Source of the DNA: JAFKKS01 sp039808325
GTDB lineage: Bacteria; Pseudomonadota; Alphaproteobacteria; Rhizobiales; Xanthobacteraceae
Length of the DNA: 14,336 nucleotides
Assembly: GCA_039808325.1 (NCBI GenBank)
Contig: JBDHSU010000107.1
Coordinates: 1-14,336, forward strand
Direction of reading: 5' to 3'
The notes under the pieces were generated by a model. It did not search any database and was not told the origin of the DNA. It worked only from the letters and a program-made list of their open reading frames with translations. The position numbers and the translations under genes were made by a program. Shown here in pieces: positions 7,665-13,707 of the stretch (the first letter of the stretch is position 1; every line of letters starts with the position of its first letter).

Positions 7665-8417
7665 ATGCCCCGCGCCTTCATATCGCTCGCCGCCGCGGCC
7701 GCCATGGCCGGCCTGTTCACGGCCACCGCCGCCGCGCAAACGGCGACCTTCTCGGGCGAGCAGAAGACGGCGATCGAAAAGATCGTGCGCGACTATCTGA
7801 TCAGCCACCCGGAAGTGCTGCAGGAGGCGGTCGCCGAACTGGAGAAACGCCAGACCGCCGCCGAAGCGGACAAGAGCAAGGCGGCGATCGCGCAGAACCG
7901 TGACGCGCTGCTGCGCTCGCCGCGGCAGGTGACGCTCGGCAACCCGGACGGCGACGTCACGCTGGTCGAGTTTTTCGACTACAATTGCGGCTACTGCAAG
8001 CACGCGCTCGGCGACATGCTGGCGCTGTTGAAGAGCGACCCGAAGCTGCGCGTCGTGCTCAAGGAATTCCCGGTTCTCGGACCGGGCTCGGTCGAAGCCG
8101 CGCAGATCGCGGTCGCCGTGCGCATGCAGGACAAGAGCGGCAAGAAATATCTCGACTTCCACCAGAAGCTGCTCGGCGGGCGCGGCCAGGCGGATCGCGC
8201 CAAGGCGCTGGCGGCGGCGAAGGACGCCGGCCTCGACATGGCGCGGCTGGAGAAGGACTCGAAAAGCCCCGAGGTTCGCGAGACGCTCGACGAGAGCATG
8301 AAGCTCGCGGAAGCGCTCGGCATCAACGGCACGCCGAGCTATGTCATCGGCGACAAGATGCTTCCCGGCGCCGTCGGCCTGCCGGCGCTCAAGGATCAGA
8401 TCGCCGCTTCGCGCTGA
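7665..8417 (+). CDS. Secreted DsbA-family thiol:disulfide oxidoreductase
   Basis: A 250-residue periplasmic thioredoxin-fold protein that makes or shuffles disulfide bonds in exported proteins. A signal peptide covers residues 1-24 (cleavage likely after TAAA, before QTATF). Residues ~32-80 form a charged helical stretch (IEKIVRDYLISHPEVLQEA) like the N-terminal helix used for oligomer formation in ScsC/Com1-like DsbA proteins. The thioredoxin domain starts at ~88 with the active site CGYC (C108, C111) in FFDYNCGYCKHA. The cis-proline is P224 in NGTPSYVIGD, and the C-terminus ends KDQIAASR. The start at ATG 7665 is set by AAGGAA (7653-7658) 6 bases upstream and by the signal peptide; longer in-frame starts exist back to 7578. 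Whether it acts as oxidase, isomerase or reductase is not decidable, since no dsbB or dsbD partner is in the window. Confidence 0.93.
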   Translation: MPRAFISLAAAAAMAGLFTATAAAQTATFSGEQKTAIEKIVRDYLISHPEVLQEAVAELEKRQTAAEADKSKAAIAQNRDALLRSPRQVTLGNPDGDVTLVEFFDYNCGYCKHALGDMLALLKSDPKLRVVLKEFPVLGPGSVEAAQIAVAVRMQDKSGKKYLDFHQKLLGGRGQADRAKALAAAKDAGLDMARLEKDSKSPEVRETLDESMKLAEALGINGTPSYVIGDKMLPGAVGLPALKDQIAASR

Positions 8418-8447
8418 GCCGCCCGGACCTTCCATCGATCCCATCCG

Positions 8448-8590
8448 CCGTCATGGCCTCCCCGGATTCGGTCCGGGGATCGCGCCGGCCATCCACGACC
8501 GTTGCTCGCATCCTGAGCAGCGTCCGCGAGACGCATCGCTTCGCGATGCTCCTTAAGGATGAGGGATGCGGGCGGCGCCGGGCATGACGG
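8448..8590. repeat. Composite palindromic repeat (copy B) upstream of the ligase gene
   Basis: This 143-base element lies between the dsbA-like and ligase genes. Its outer ends are an exact 8-base inverted repeat, CCGTCATG (8448-8455) and CATGACGG (8583-8590). Inside are two hairpins. The first has ATGGCC (8453-8458) against GGCCAT (8487-8492) around a perfect stem CCCCGGA/TCCGGGG (8460-8466, 8472-8478). The second has CATCCT (8509-8514) against AGGATG (8556-8561) around GCATCGC-TTC-GCGATGC (8533-8549). Its right half is the reverse-oriented relative of the repeat at 9862. It looks like a mosaic of two Rhizobiales-type palindromic units. The remaining 88 bases up to the ligase start hold no feature I can name apart from its ribosome binding site. 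Confidence 0.8.
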
Positions 8591-8678
8591 AATGTGGAGA
8601 TAGCACCGGCAAAGGCCGCACGCCGCTTGTCTTTCGCGTGATCGTCGGCGAAACGTCGTGCAACCACGGAGATCGGGG

Positions 8679-9869
8679 ATGCCGCAGCCGCACGTCTATA
8701 CGATCGGCGTCGAAGAGGAATTTTTCGTTTTCCACGTCGCGACACGCAACGTCATCCGCCGGCGCGACAACCGTTTCCTCGCGGCGATCAAGAAGCGTCT
8801 CGGCAACCGCGTGACGCCGGAACTGCTGCAATCGCAAATCGAGGTGGTCACGCCCCCTTGCGACTGCACGCGCGATATCCGCGCGCATCTCGCCGAGTGC
8901 CGCACCGGACTCGCCGACGAGGGCAAGACGCTCGGCCTCGGCATCGCGGCGGTCGGAACCTTCCCCCTCGCCTATTGGCGCGAGCAGTCGCCGACGCCGA
9001 AGGAACGCTACGACACGGTCATGGACGATCTGCAGATGCTCGGCCAGCGCAACATGATGTGCGGCATGCATGTGCATGTCGCCGTGCGCGACCCGGCACA
9101 GCGGATTCCGATCATGCAGCGGGCGGTGCCGTATCTGCCGCTGCTGCTCGCGCTCAGCACATCGTCGCCGTTCTGGGAGGGCCATCGCACCGGCCTGCAC
9201 GGCTATCGCCTCGCCGCCTACGATGAACTGCCGCGCACCGGCCTGCCCGACCGCTTCGCTTCCGGCGAGGAATACGACGAATACATCGCGGCATTGACCA
9301 GCGCCGGCGTCATTCCCGACGCGAGCCATATCTGGTGGGCGATCCGGCCGTCGCTCGCGCATCCGACGCTGGAGCTGCGCATCGCCGACGTCTGCACGCG
9401 CCTCGACGATGCGATGGCGATCACGGCGCTGTTTCGCTGTCTCATCCGCGCCATCGAACGCGACGGCGAGTCTTTTCAGCCGCTCGATCGCGTCGGCCAC
9501 GCGATCACGGAGGAGAACAAGTGGCGGGCGCAGCGCCACGGCGTCACCGCCGCCTTCATCGACCCGTTCGGACGCGGCACGATCACGACGAGCGAGTGGC
9601 TCGAACGCCTGCTCGAGCGGCTGGCGCCGGATATCGCCGCGCTGGAGAGCGAGAACGATGTCGCCCTCGCCCGCGCCATCGTCGCGCACGGCACCAGCGC
9701 CGACCGGCAACTCGACATCTATCGCAACGCCAAGACCGCCGGCCGCTCCAAGCTGAACGCATTGCGCGAGGTGGTCGATTGGGCGGCGCGGACGACGGCG
9801 GGATTGAATGAGTTCGCTCCCTCCGGCGCCGGGCCTCATGCCGGGCGTCCACCGACAACCCCATCTTGA
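8679..9869 (+). CDS. Carboxylate-amine ligase, GCS2/YbdK family
   Basis: A 396-residue enzyme of glutamate-cysteine ligase family 2 (YbdK type), a group with an ATP-dependent carboxylate-amine ligase fold; E. coli YbdK shows weak glutamate-cysteine ligase activity. Visible motifs: GVEEEFFVF (10-18), SQIEVVTPP (52-60), NMMCGMHVHVAV (125-136), HIWWAIRPS (217-225) and LELRIADVC (231-239), which carry the usual Mg/ATP and substrate-site residues. The start at ATG 8679 follows GGAG (8668-8671) by 7 bases; a GTG at 8658 is in frame but lacks this spacing. The last ~20 residues (NEFAPSGAG to TTPS) look unlike a conserved domain, and the final codon and stop fall inside a palindromic repeat. The true amine and acid substrates are unknown. 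The gene sits between dsbA-like and aroQ, with repeat copies on both sides. Confidence 0.9.
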   Translation: MPQPHVYTIGVEEEFFVFHVATRNVIRRRDNRFLAAIKKRLGNRVTPELLQSQIEVVTPPCDCTRDIRAHLAECRTGLADEGKTLGLGIAAVGTFPLAYWREQSPTPKERYDTVMDDLQMLGQRNMMCGMHVHVAVRDPAQRIPIMQRAVPYLPLLLALSTSSPFWEGHRTGLHGYRLAAYDELPRTGLPDRFASGEEYDEYIAALTSAGVIPDASHIWWAIRPSLAHPTLELRIADVCTRLDDAMAITALFRCLIRAIERDGESFQPLDRVGHAITEENKWRAQRHGVTAAFIDPFGRGTITTSEWLERLLERLAPDIAALESENDVALARAIVAHGTSADRQLDIYRNAKTAGRSKLNALREVVDWAARTTAGLNEFAPSGAGPHAGRPPTTPS

Positions 9870-9902
9870 AGAGCGTCGCGAAGCGATGCGTCTCGAAGGA
9901 TG
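9862..9902. repeat. Palindromic repeat (copy C) overlapping the ligase stop codon
   Basis: The unit runs from CATCTTGAAG to CTCGAAGGATG, with central stem GCGTCGC-GAA-GCGATGC (9873-9889). Bases 9876-9895 are the exact reverse complement of 8527-8546, a 20-base match (TCGCGAAGCGATGCGTCTCG) showing that copies B and C are the same family in opposite orientation. The TGA stop of the ligase (9867-9869) lies within it. Confidence 0.8.
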
Positions 9903-9916
9903 CGTGTGACCGCGTC

Positions 9917-9954
9917 CATCCTTCGGGGCGCGTCCCGCCGACGCTCTCCGGATG
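9917..9954. repeat. Palindromic repeat (copy D), head-to-head with copy C
   Basis: CATCCTTCGGGGCGCG to TCTCCGGATG is a more diverged unit in the opposite orientation to copy C. CGAAGGATG (9894-9902) and CATCCTTCG (9917-9925) are exact inverted repeats, extended to 15 pairs (9888-9902 with 9917-9931) by G-C pairs and two G.U pairs on the + strand RNA. Together C and D would form one long hairpin just after the ligase gene and before the aroQ promoter, without a T run. Confidence 0.7.
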
Positions 9955-10047
9955 AGGCAAAGGAGGATGCCATACGACCTATCTTCGCCTCCCGGGCGGG
10001 CGCTGATGGCGATATTGTGGCGGGCTTCGGCTCGGGCCCGGCGGGCT

Positions 10048-10075
10048 TTGCCTTTGCGCCGCACGCCCCTATAAG
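10048..10075 (+). promoter_or_regulatory. Likely promoter of the aroQ-accB-accC-aat operon
   Basis: TTGCCT (10048-10053) and TATAAG (10070-10075), 16 bases apart, form a good housekeeping-sigma promoter ahead of aroQ. Transcription would begin near 10082, giving a leader of about 65 bases. The -10 box sits in the loop of an inverted repeat, CGCCC-CTATAA-GGGCG (10064-10079). It is the best promoter in the window; it is inferred from sequence only. Confidence 0.55.
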
Positions 10076-10146
10076 GGCGCCAGCGGTCGTGCCGGTAATC
10101 CCATCTGGCGGCCCGCTTCCCACGACCGCCGCACCTCGAGAGCGCC

Positions 10147-10599
10147 ATGGCGAAAACGATCTACGTGCTGAACGGCCCGAACCTCAATCTGCTGGGCCAG
10201 CGCGAGCCCGAGAAATACGGCCGGGCGACGCTCGACGATGTCGAGACGCTTTGCCGCGAGGCGGCGAAGGCGCACGGCCTCACGGTCGCGTTCCACCAGT
10301 CGAACCACGAAGGCGCGTTGATCGACCTGATCCATGAGGCCGCGCGCGAGAAGGCGCTCGGCCTCGTCATCAATCCGGCGGGTTATTCGCACACCTCCAT
10401 CGCCATCATGGACGCCATCCTCGGCACCCAGCTTCCGACCATCGAGGTGCATGTCACCAACATCCACCAGCGCGACGCCTTCCGGCATCATTCCTATATT
10501 TCGCATGCGGCGCGCGCCGTGCTGTGCGGATTCGGCGTCGACGGTTACCGGCTCGCGATCGAGGGCCTCGCCGCAATGACCGCCTCGCCGCAACGCTGA
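10147..10599 (+). CDS. aroQ: 3-dehydroquinate dehydratase, type II
   Basis: Cytoplasmic enzyme that removes water from 3-dehydroquinate to make 3-dehydroshikimate in the shikimate pathway; type II enzymes are small and form dodecamers. The 150-residue length is typical. Motifs: NGPNLNLLGQREPEKYG, holding the lid arginine R19 and catalytic Y24; INPAGYSHTS, with N76 and H82; and IEVHVTNIHQRDAFRHHS, with catalytic H102. The ATG at 10147 has only a weak CGAGAG ahead of it, but it fits the conserved N-terminus MAKTIYVLNGPN. It is the first gene of the operon; accB starts 28 bases after its stop. Pairing of aroQ with accBC is common across bacteria, so context supports the call. Confidence 0.98.
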   Translation: MAKTIYVLNGPNLNLLGQREPEKYGRATLDDVETLCREAAKAHGLTVAFHQSNHEGALIDLIHEAAREKALGLVINPAGYSHTSIAIMDAILGTQLPTIEVHVTNIHQRDAFRHHSYISHAARAVLCGFGVDGYRLAIEGLAAMTASPQR

Positions 10600-10627
10600 C
10601 GCCCCTTCACGGCCTGAAAGTTTCGCA

Positions 10628-11089
10628 ATGTCCGCAGATCACAAGTCCAACGATCACGACCTCATCCGCGACCTCGCGAAGCTGCTCGACGAAACCGGAT
10701 TGACCGAGATCGAGATCGAGCGCGACGACACGCGCGTGCGCGTCGCCCGCCAGCCGGCGCCCGTCTCCACCGTGTCGGTTCCCGTGTCCGCGCCGCCCGC
10801 GGCCATACCGCAGCCGGTCGCCGCGCCTCCCCGCGCCGCCGACCCTTCGCAGCATCCGGGCGCGGTGCTCTCCCCGATGGTCGGCACCGCCTATCGCGCC
10901 GGCGAGCCCGGCGGCATGCCGTTCGTCGACGTCGGCAGCAAGGTCAAGGCCGGCGACACGCTCCTCATCATCGAGGCGATGAAGACGATGAACCACATTC
11001 CGGCGCCTCGCTCCGGCACCGTCGTGCAGGTCCTGATCGAAGACGGCCACCCGGTCGAGTTCGGCGAACCGCTGATGATTGTCGAGTGA
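10628..11089 (+). CDS. accB: Biotin carboxyl carrier protein of acetyl-CoA carboxylase
   Basis: A 153-residue carrier that holds the biotin on which CO2 travels from AccC to the carboxyltransferase during malonyl-CoA synthesis. Layout: N-terminal helical region (1-40; DLIRDLAKLLDETGLTEIEI), a Pro/Ala/Val-rich linker (~42-75) and the biotinyl domain (~76-153). Biotin is attached at K119 within IIEAMKTMN. The typical thumb region GTAYRAGEPGGMPFVDVG (86-103) marks it as the acetyl-CoA carboxylase carrier rather than that of another biotin enzyme. Its stop is 12 bases before accC, as expected for two proteins made together. The ribosome binding site (GAAAG, 7 bases upstream) is modest. Confidence 0.98.
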   Translation: MSADHKSNDHDLIRDLAKLLDETGLTEIEIERDDTRVRVARQPAPVSTVSVPVSAPPAAIPQPVAAPPRAADPSQHPGAVLSPMVGTAYRAGEPGGMPFVDVGSKVKAGDTLLIIEAMKTMNHIPAPRSGTVVQVLIEDGHPVEFGEPLMIVE

Positions 11090-11101
11090 TGCCGGCGCGC
11101 G

Positions 11102-12454
11102 ATGATTGAAAAAATCCTCATTGCCAATCGCGGCGAGATCGCGCTGCGCGTGCTGCGCGCGTGCAAGGAGCTCGGCATCGCGACCGTCGCCGTGCATTCG
11201 ACCGCCGACGCCGACGCGATGCATGTGCGCCTCGCCGACGAAAGCGTCTGCATCGGCCCGCCGCCCGCGAAGGACAGCTACCTCAACGTCTACTCGATCC
11301 TCGCCGCCTGCGAGATCACCGGCGCCGACGCCGTGCATCCGGGCTACGGCTTCCTTTCGGAAAACGCGAGCTTCGCCGACATCCTGCACGAGCACGGCCT
11401 CACTTTCATCGGCCCGCGCGCCGACCACATCCGCCTGATGGGCGACAAGATCGAGGCGAAGCGCACCGCGCAGCGCCTCGGCATTCCGGTCGTGCCGGGC
11501 TCCGAAGGCGGCGTCACGTCGGACGCGCAGGCGCAGAGCGTCGCGAGCGAGATCGGTTATCCGGTGCTGGTGAAAGCGGCCGCCGGCGGCGGCGGGCGCG
11601 GCATGAAGGTCGCGCACGCGCCGGACGCGCTTCTCTCCGCCATCGCGACCGCGCGCGCCGAGGCGAAAGCCGCCTTCGGCAGCGACGCCGTGTATCTGGA
11701 AAAATATCTCGAGCGCCCGCGGCATATCGAGATCCAGGTGCTCGGCGACGGCAAGGGCAACGCCGTGCATCTCGGCGAACGCGACTGCTCGCTGCAGCGC
11801 CGGCACCAGAAGGTCTGGGAGGAAGGCCCCTCTCCCGCGCTCAACGCGAGCGAGCGCCTCGCCATCGGCGAGACGGTGGCGAAGGCGATGCGCGAGCTCA
11901 AGTATCTCGGCGTCGGCACCGTCGAGTTCCTCTACGAGAACGGCGCGTTCTATTTCATCGAGATGAACACGCGCATCCAGGTCGAGCATCCGGTGACGGA
12001 GATGATCACCGGCATCGACCTCGTGCTCGAGCAGATCCGCGTCGCCGACGGGGCGGAACTGACGATCAAGCAGGAGAACGTGCAGCTCCTCGGGCACGCC
12101 ATCGAGTGCCGCATCAATGCCGAGAATCCGGTGTCGTTCCGCCCCTCGCCCGGCAAGCTGGTGCATTACCACCCGCCCGGCGGCCTCGGGGTGCGCGTCG
12201 ATTCCGCCGTCTACCAGGGCTACGTCATTCCGCCCTATTATGACTCGCTCGTCGGCAAGCTGATCGTGCACGGCAAGAGCCGCGCCGAATGTCTGATGCG
12301 GCTGCGCCGCGCGCTCGACGAATTCGTCGTCGACGGCATCGACACGACCTTGCCGCTGTTTCGTGCGCTGGTGCGCGAGCAGGACATCGTCGACGGCAAC
12401 TACGATATCCACTGGCTCGAACGCTTCCTCGCCGCGGGAGGCATGGAGGCCTGA
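11102..12454 (+). CDS. accC: Biotin carboxylase subunit of acetyl-CoA carboxylase
   Basis: ATP-grasp enzyme that carboxylates the biotin on AccB using bicarbonate. At 450 residues it matches the bacterial family. Domains: N-terminal (1-~113; IEKILIANRGEIALRV and HPGYGFLSENA), ATP-grasp (~114-318; K116 in MGDKIEAK, K158 in VLVKAA, the glycine loop AAGGGGRGMK at 160-169) and C-terminal (~320-450). Active-site residues follow E. coli AccC with a shift of one: E287 and R291 in FIEMNTRIQVEHPVTE, and R337 in ECRINAEN. QKVWEEGPSPAL (236-247) is a variant commonly met in alphaproteobacteria. No strong Shine-Dalgarno precedes the ATG at 11102, 12 bases after accB, so coupling to accB translation is likely. 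One base (C) separates its stop from the aat start. Confidence 0.98.
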   Translation: MIEKILIANRGEIALRVLRACKELGIATVAVHSTADADAMHVRLADESVCIGPPPAKDSYLNVYSILAACEITGADAVHPGYGFLSENASFADILHEHGLTFIGPRADHIRLMGDKIEAKRTAQRLGIPVVPGSEGGVTSDAQAQSVASEIGYPVLVKAAAGGGGRGMKVAHAPDALLSAIATARAEAKAAFGSDAVYLEKYLERPRHIEIQVLGDGKGNAVHLGERDCSLQRRHQKVWEEGPSPALNASERLAIGETVAKAMRELKYLGVGTVEFLYENGAFYFIEMNTRIQVEHPVTEMITGIDLVLEQIRVADGAELTIKQENVQLLGHAIECRINAENPVSFRPSPGKLVHYHPPGGLGVRVDSAVYQGYVIPPYYDSLVGKLIVHGKSRAECLMRLRRALDEFVVDGIDTTLPLFRALVREQDIVDGNYDIHWLERFLAAGGMEA

Positions 12455-12455
12455 C

Positions 12456-13145
12456 ATGGCGAACCGCGAGAGCACCGGTGTGGAGATCACGCCCGAAGTG
12501 CTCCTCAAGGCTTACGCCTGCGGCATCTTTCCGATGGCGGAAAGCGCCGAGGACCCGACGCTCTATTGGATCGAGCCGGAGCAGCGCGGCGTCATGCCGC
12601 TCGACGCCTTCCATATCCCCGCGCGCCTCGCCCGCACGGTGCGCACGACGGCGCTGAGCGTCGTCTGCGACCGTGACTTCGACGCGGTGATCGACGGTTG
12701 CGCCGAGCCGCGCGCCAACCGCGGCCGCACCTGGATCAACACCCGCATCCGCAACCTTTACGGCGCGCTCTTCGCCACCGGCCATTGCCACACGGTCGAG
12801 GTCTATGACGGGGCGCAGCTCGTCGGCGGCCTCTACGGCGTCAATCTCGGCGGCGCGTTCTTCGGCGAGAGCATGTTCCACCGCGTGCGCGACGCGTCGA
12901 AAATCGCGCTCGTGCATCTGGTGGCGCGGTTGCGCGCCGGCGGCTTCACCTTGCTCGACGCGCAATTCATCACCGACCACCTGAAGACCTTCGGCGCGAT
13001 CGAAATCTCGCGCCGGCGCTATCATCAGGCGCTCGAAAGGGCGCTGGCCGTCGACGCCCGCTTCGACGCCGTCGCGCCGCATGAACCGCTAGAGGGCGCA
13101 AAGGCGCTGGCATTGGCGCAACCGCGCCTTCACCCGTCGTCCTGA
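12456..13145 (+). CDS. aat: Leucyl/phenylalanyl-tRNA--protein transferase
   Basis: Adds Leu or Phe from charged tRNA to proteins with N-terminal Lys or Arg, marking them for ClpS/ClpAP degradation (N-end rule). 229 residues. Motifs in order: LLKAYACGIFPMAES (17-31), YWIEPEQRGVMPLD (37-50), RTWI (91-94), the core GHCHTVEVYDGAQLVGGLYG (109-128) followed by NLGGAFFGESMFHRVRDASK (130-149), and LLDAQFITDHLKTFGAIEISR (166-186). The start at ATG 12456 overlaps nothing but lies one base past the accC stop and has GGAGG (12445-12449) 6 bases upstream, inside the end of accC. It is the last gene of the aroQ operon. The C-terminal residues PRLHPSS and the TGA fall in a short CCGTCGTCCTGAG sequence like the arm of repeat copy A, so the native C-terminus may have been altered. 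Confidence 0.97.
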   Translation: MANRESTGVEITPEVLLKAYACGIFPMAESAEDPTLYWIEPEQRGVMPLDAFHIPARLARTVRTTALSVVCDRDFDAVIDGCAEPRANRGRTWINTRIRNLYGALFATGHCHTVEVYDGAQLVGGLYGVNLGGAFFGESMFHRVRDASKIALVHLVARLRAGGFTLLDAQFITDHLKTFGAIEISRRRYHQALERALAVDARFDAVAPHEPLEGAKALALAQPRLHPSS

Positions 13146-13150
13146 GAGAA

Positions 13151-13246
13151 GTGCGGAGCGGTTTTCCGCCCGCATCCGCTCTAAATTATGAGAATCGATC
13201 ACGTGCATGATTTTGGATCGATTCGATCCAACGTCGTCGTGATCTA
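13151..13246. repeat. Second-family palindromic repeat; possible two-way terminator
   Basis: This AT-richer stretch between the convergent aat and SnoaL-like genes holds two structures. The left one is GAGCGG (13156-13161) with CCGCTC (13176-13181), or the tighter GCGG-TTTT-CCGC (13158-13169). The right one is GATCACG (13197-13203) with CGTGATC (13238-13244), enclosing a perfect stem TTGGATCG-ATT-CGATCCAA (13213-13231). The element ends in CTAG, giving the TAG stop (13244-13246) of the minus-strand gene. I recognise it from memory as a type of intergenic repeat frequent in Rhizobiales. It may stop transcription from both sides. Confidence 0.65.
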
Positions 13247-13674
13247 GTCGTGGGTGTAGGCCATGTATCGAATGATCCGCCAGCGCCCATCGTCTTCCTT
13301 CCGGAAGACATCGAGACCGCTTTCGACGCTGACGCTGTCGCCGGGTGAAATCGTCAAGGTCCAATCGAGACGGACGACGGCCATGGTCCCGTCCACGATG
13401 ACATCCTTGATATTCAGGTCGTAGTGAAACGATCTCTTCTCGTCATCCAGCGCCTTGCTGATGATCGCGCAGCGGGCGGCATAGTTCCTTTCGCCCTGGC
13501 CCTGGACGTCGGACACCAGGGACTTTGAGAAGAGATCGCAGGCGGCCGCCTGGCGGTCCAGTCCCGCAGGCGGCTCCGAATTTCGGCCTCGTCGGCGATC
13601 GCCAATGCCGGAAGGCAGAGTTGCAACGCGACGGCTGCGAACAGAACTCCGCCGCGCGCCATGTGCCTCGCCAT
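13244..13674 (-). pseudogene. Secreted SnoaL/NTF2-like (DUF4440-type) protein, frameshifted
   Basis: Two frames together make one recognisable small protein. From ATG 13674 the first frame gives a signal peptide (MARHMARGGVLFAAVALQLC, then LPALAIADEAEIRSRLRDWT). The homologous C-terminal part continues in another frame from about 13558: RQAAACDLFSKSLVSDVQGQ, then YAARCAIISKALDD, VVRLDWTLTI and GLDVFRKEDDGRWRIIRYMA, a cone-shaped SnoaL/NTF2-like domain. The switch lies near 13550-13560, next to the self-complementary GGCGGCCGCC (13541-13550), and is net -1 (or +2). From memory, relatives carry a few more residues (around a DFNAG-like motif) at this point, so a small out-of-frame deletion is likely. 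Function is unknown. The gene lies 33 bases after the DUF2155 gene on the same strand, and its TAG is inside the neighbouring repeat. A sequencing error is the main alternative. Confidence 0.7.
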
Positions 13675-13707
13675 CGCTTTTCCGCCGCTTACGATCGTAT
13701 GGGCCGC

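Noticed and set aside
8448..9954. Possible CRISPR array or integron attC sites among the repeats
   Set aside because: Units are not evenly spaced and differ in orientation, there are no spacers of even size, and no cas gene, integrase or attC core sites are visible.
8553..10148. A 531-codon minus-strand frame opposite the ligase gene
   Set aside because: It runs through both palindromic repeats and into the aroQ leader, has no motif, and mirrors the ligase codons.
10607..12508. A 633-codon open frame on the minus strand opposite accB and accC
   Set aside because: It is antisense to two very conserved genes. Its sequence is repetitive in Arg, Ala, Asp and His, as expected from the reverse reading of third-position GC.
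4397..13145. A defence or biosynthetic island made of the protease, ligase and thiol enzyme
   Set aside because: The genes lie on different strands in separate transcription units, each belongs to a common housekeeping-type family, and no partner genes for such a system are present.
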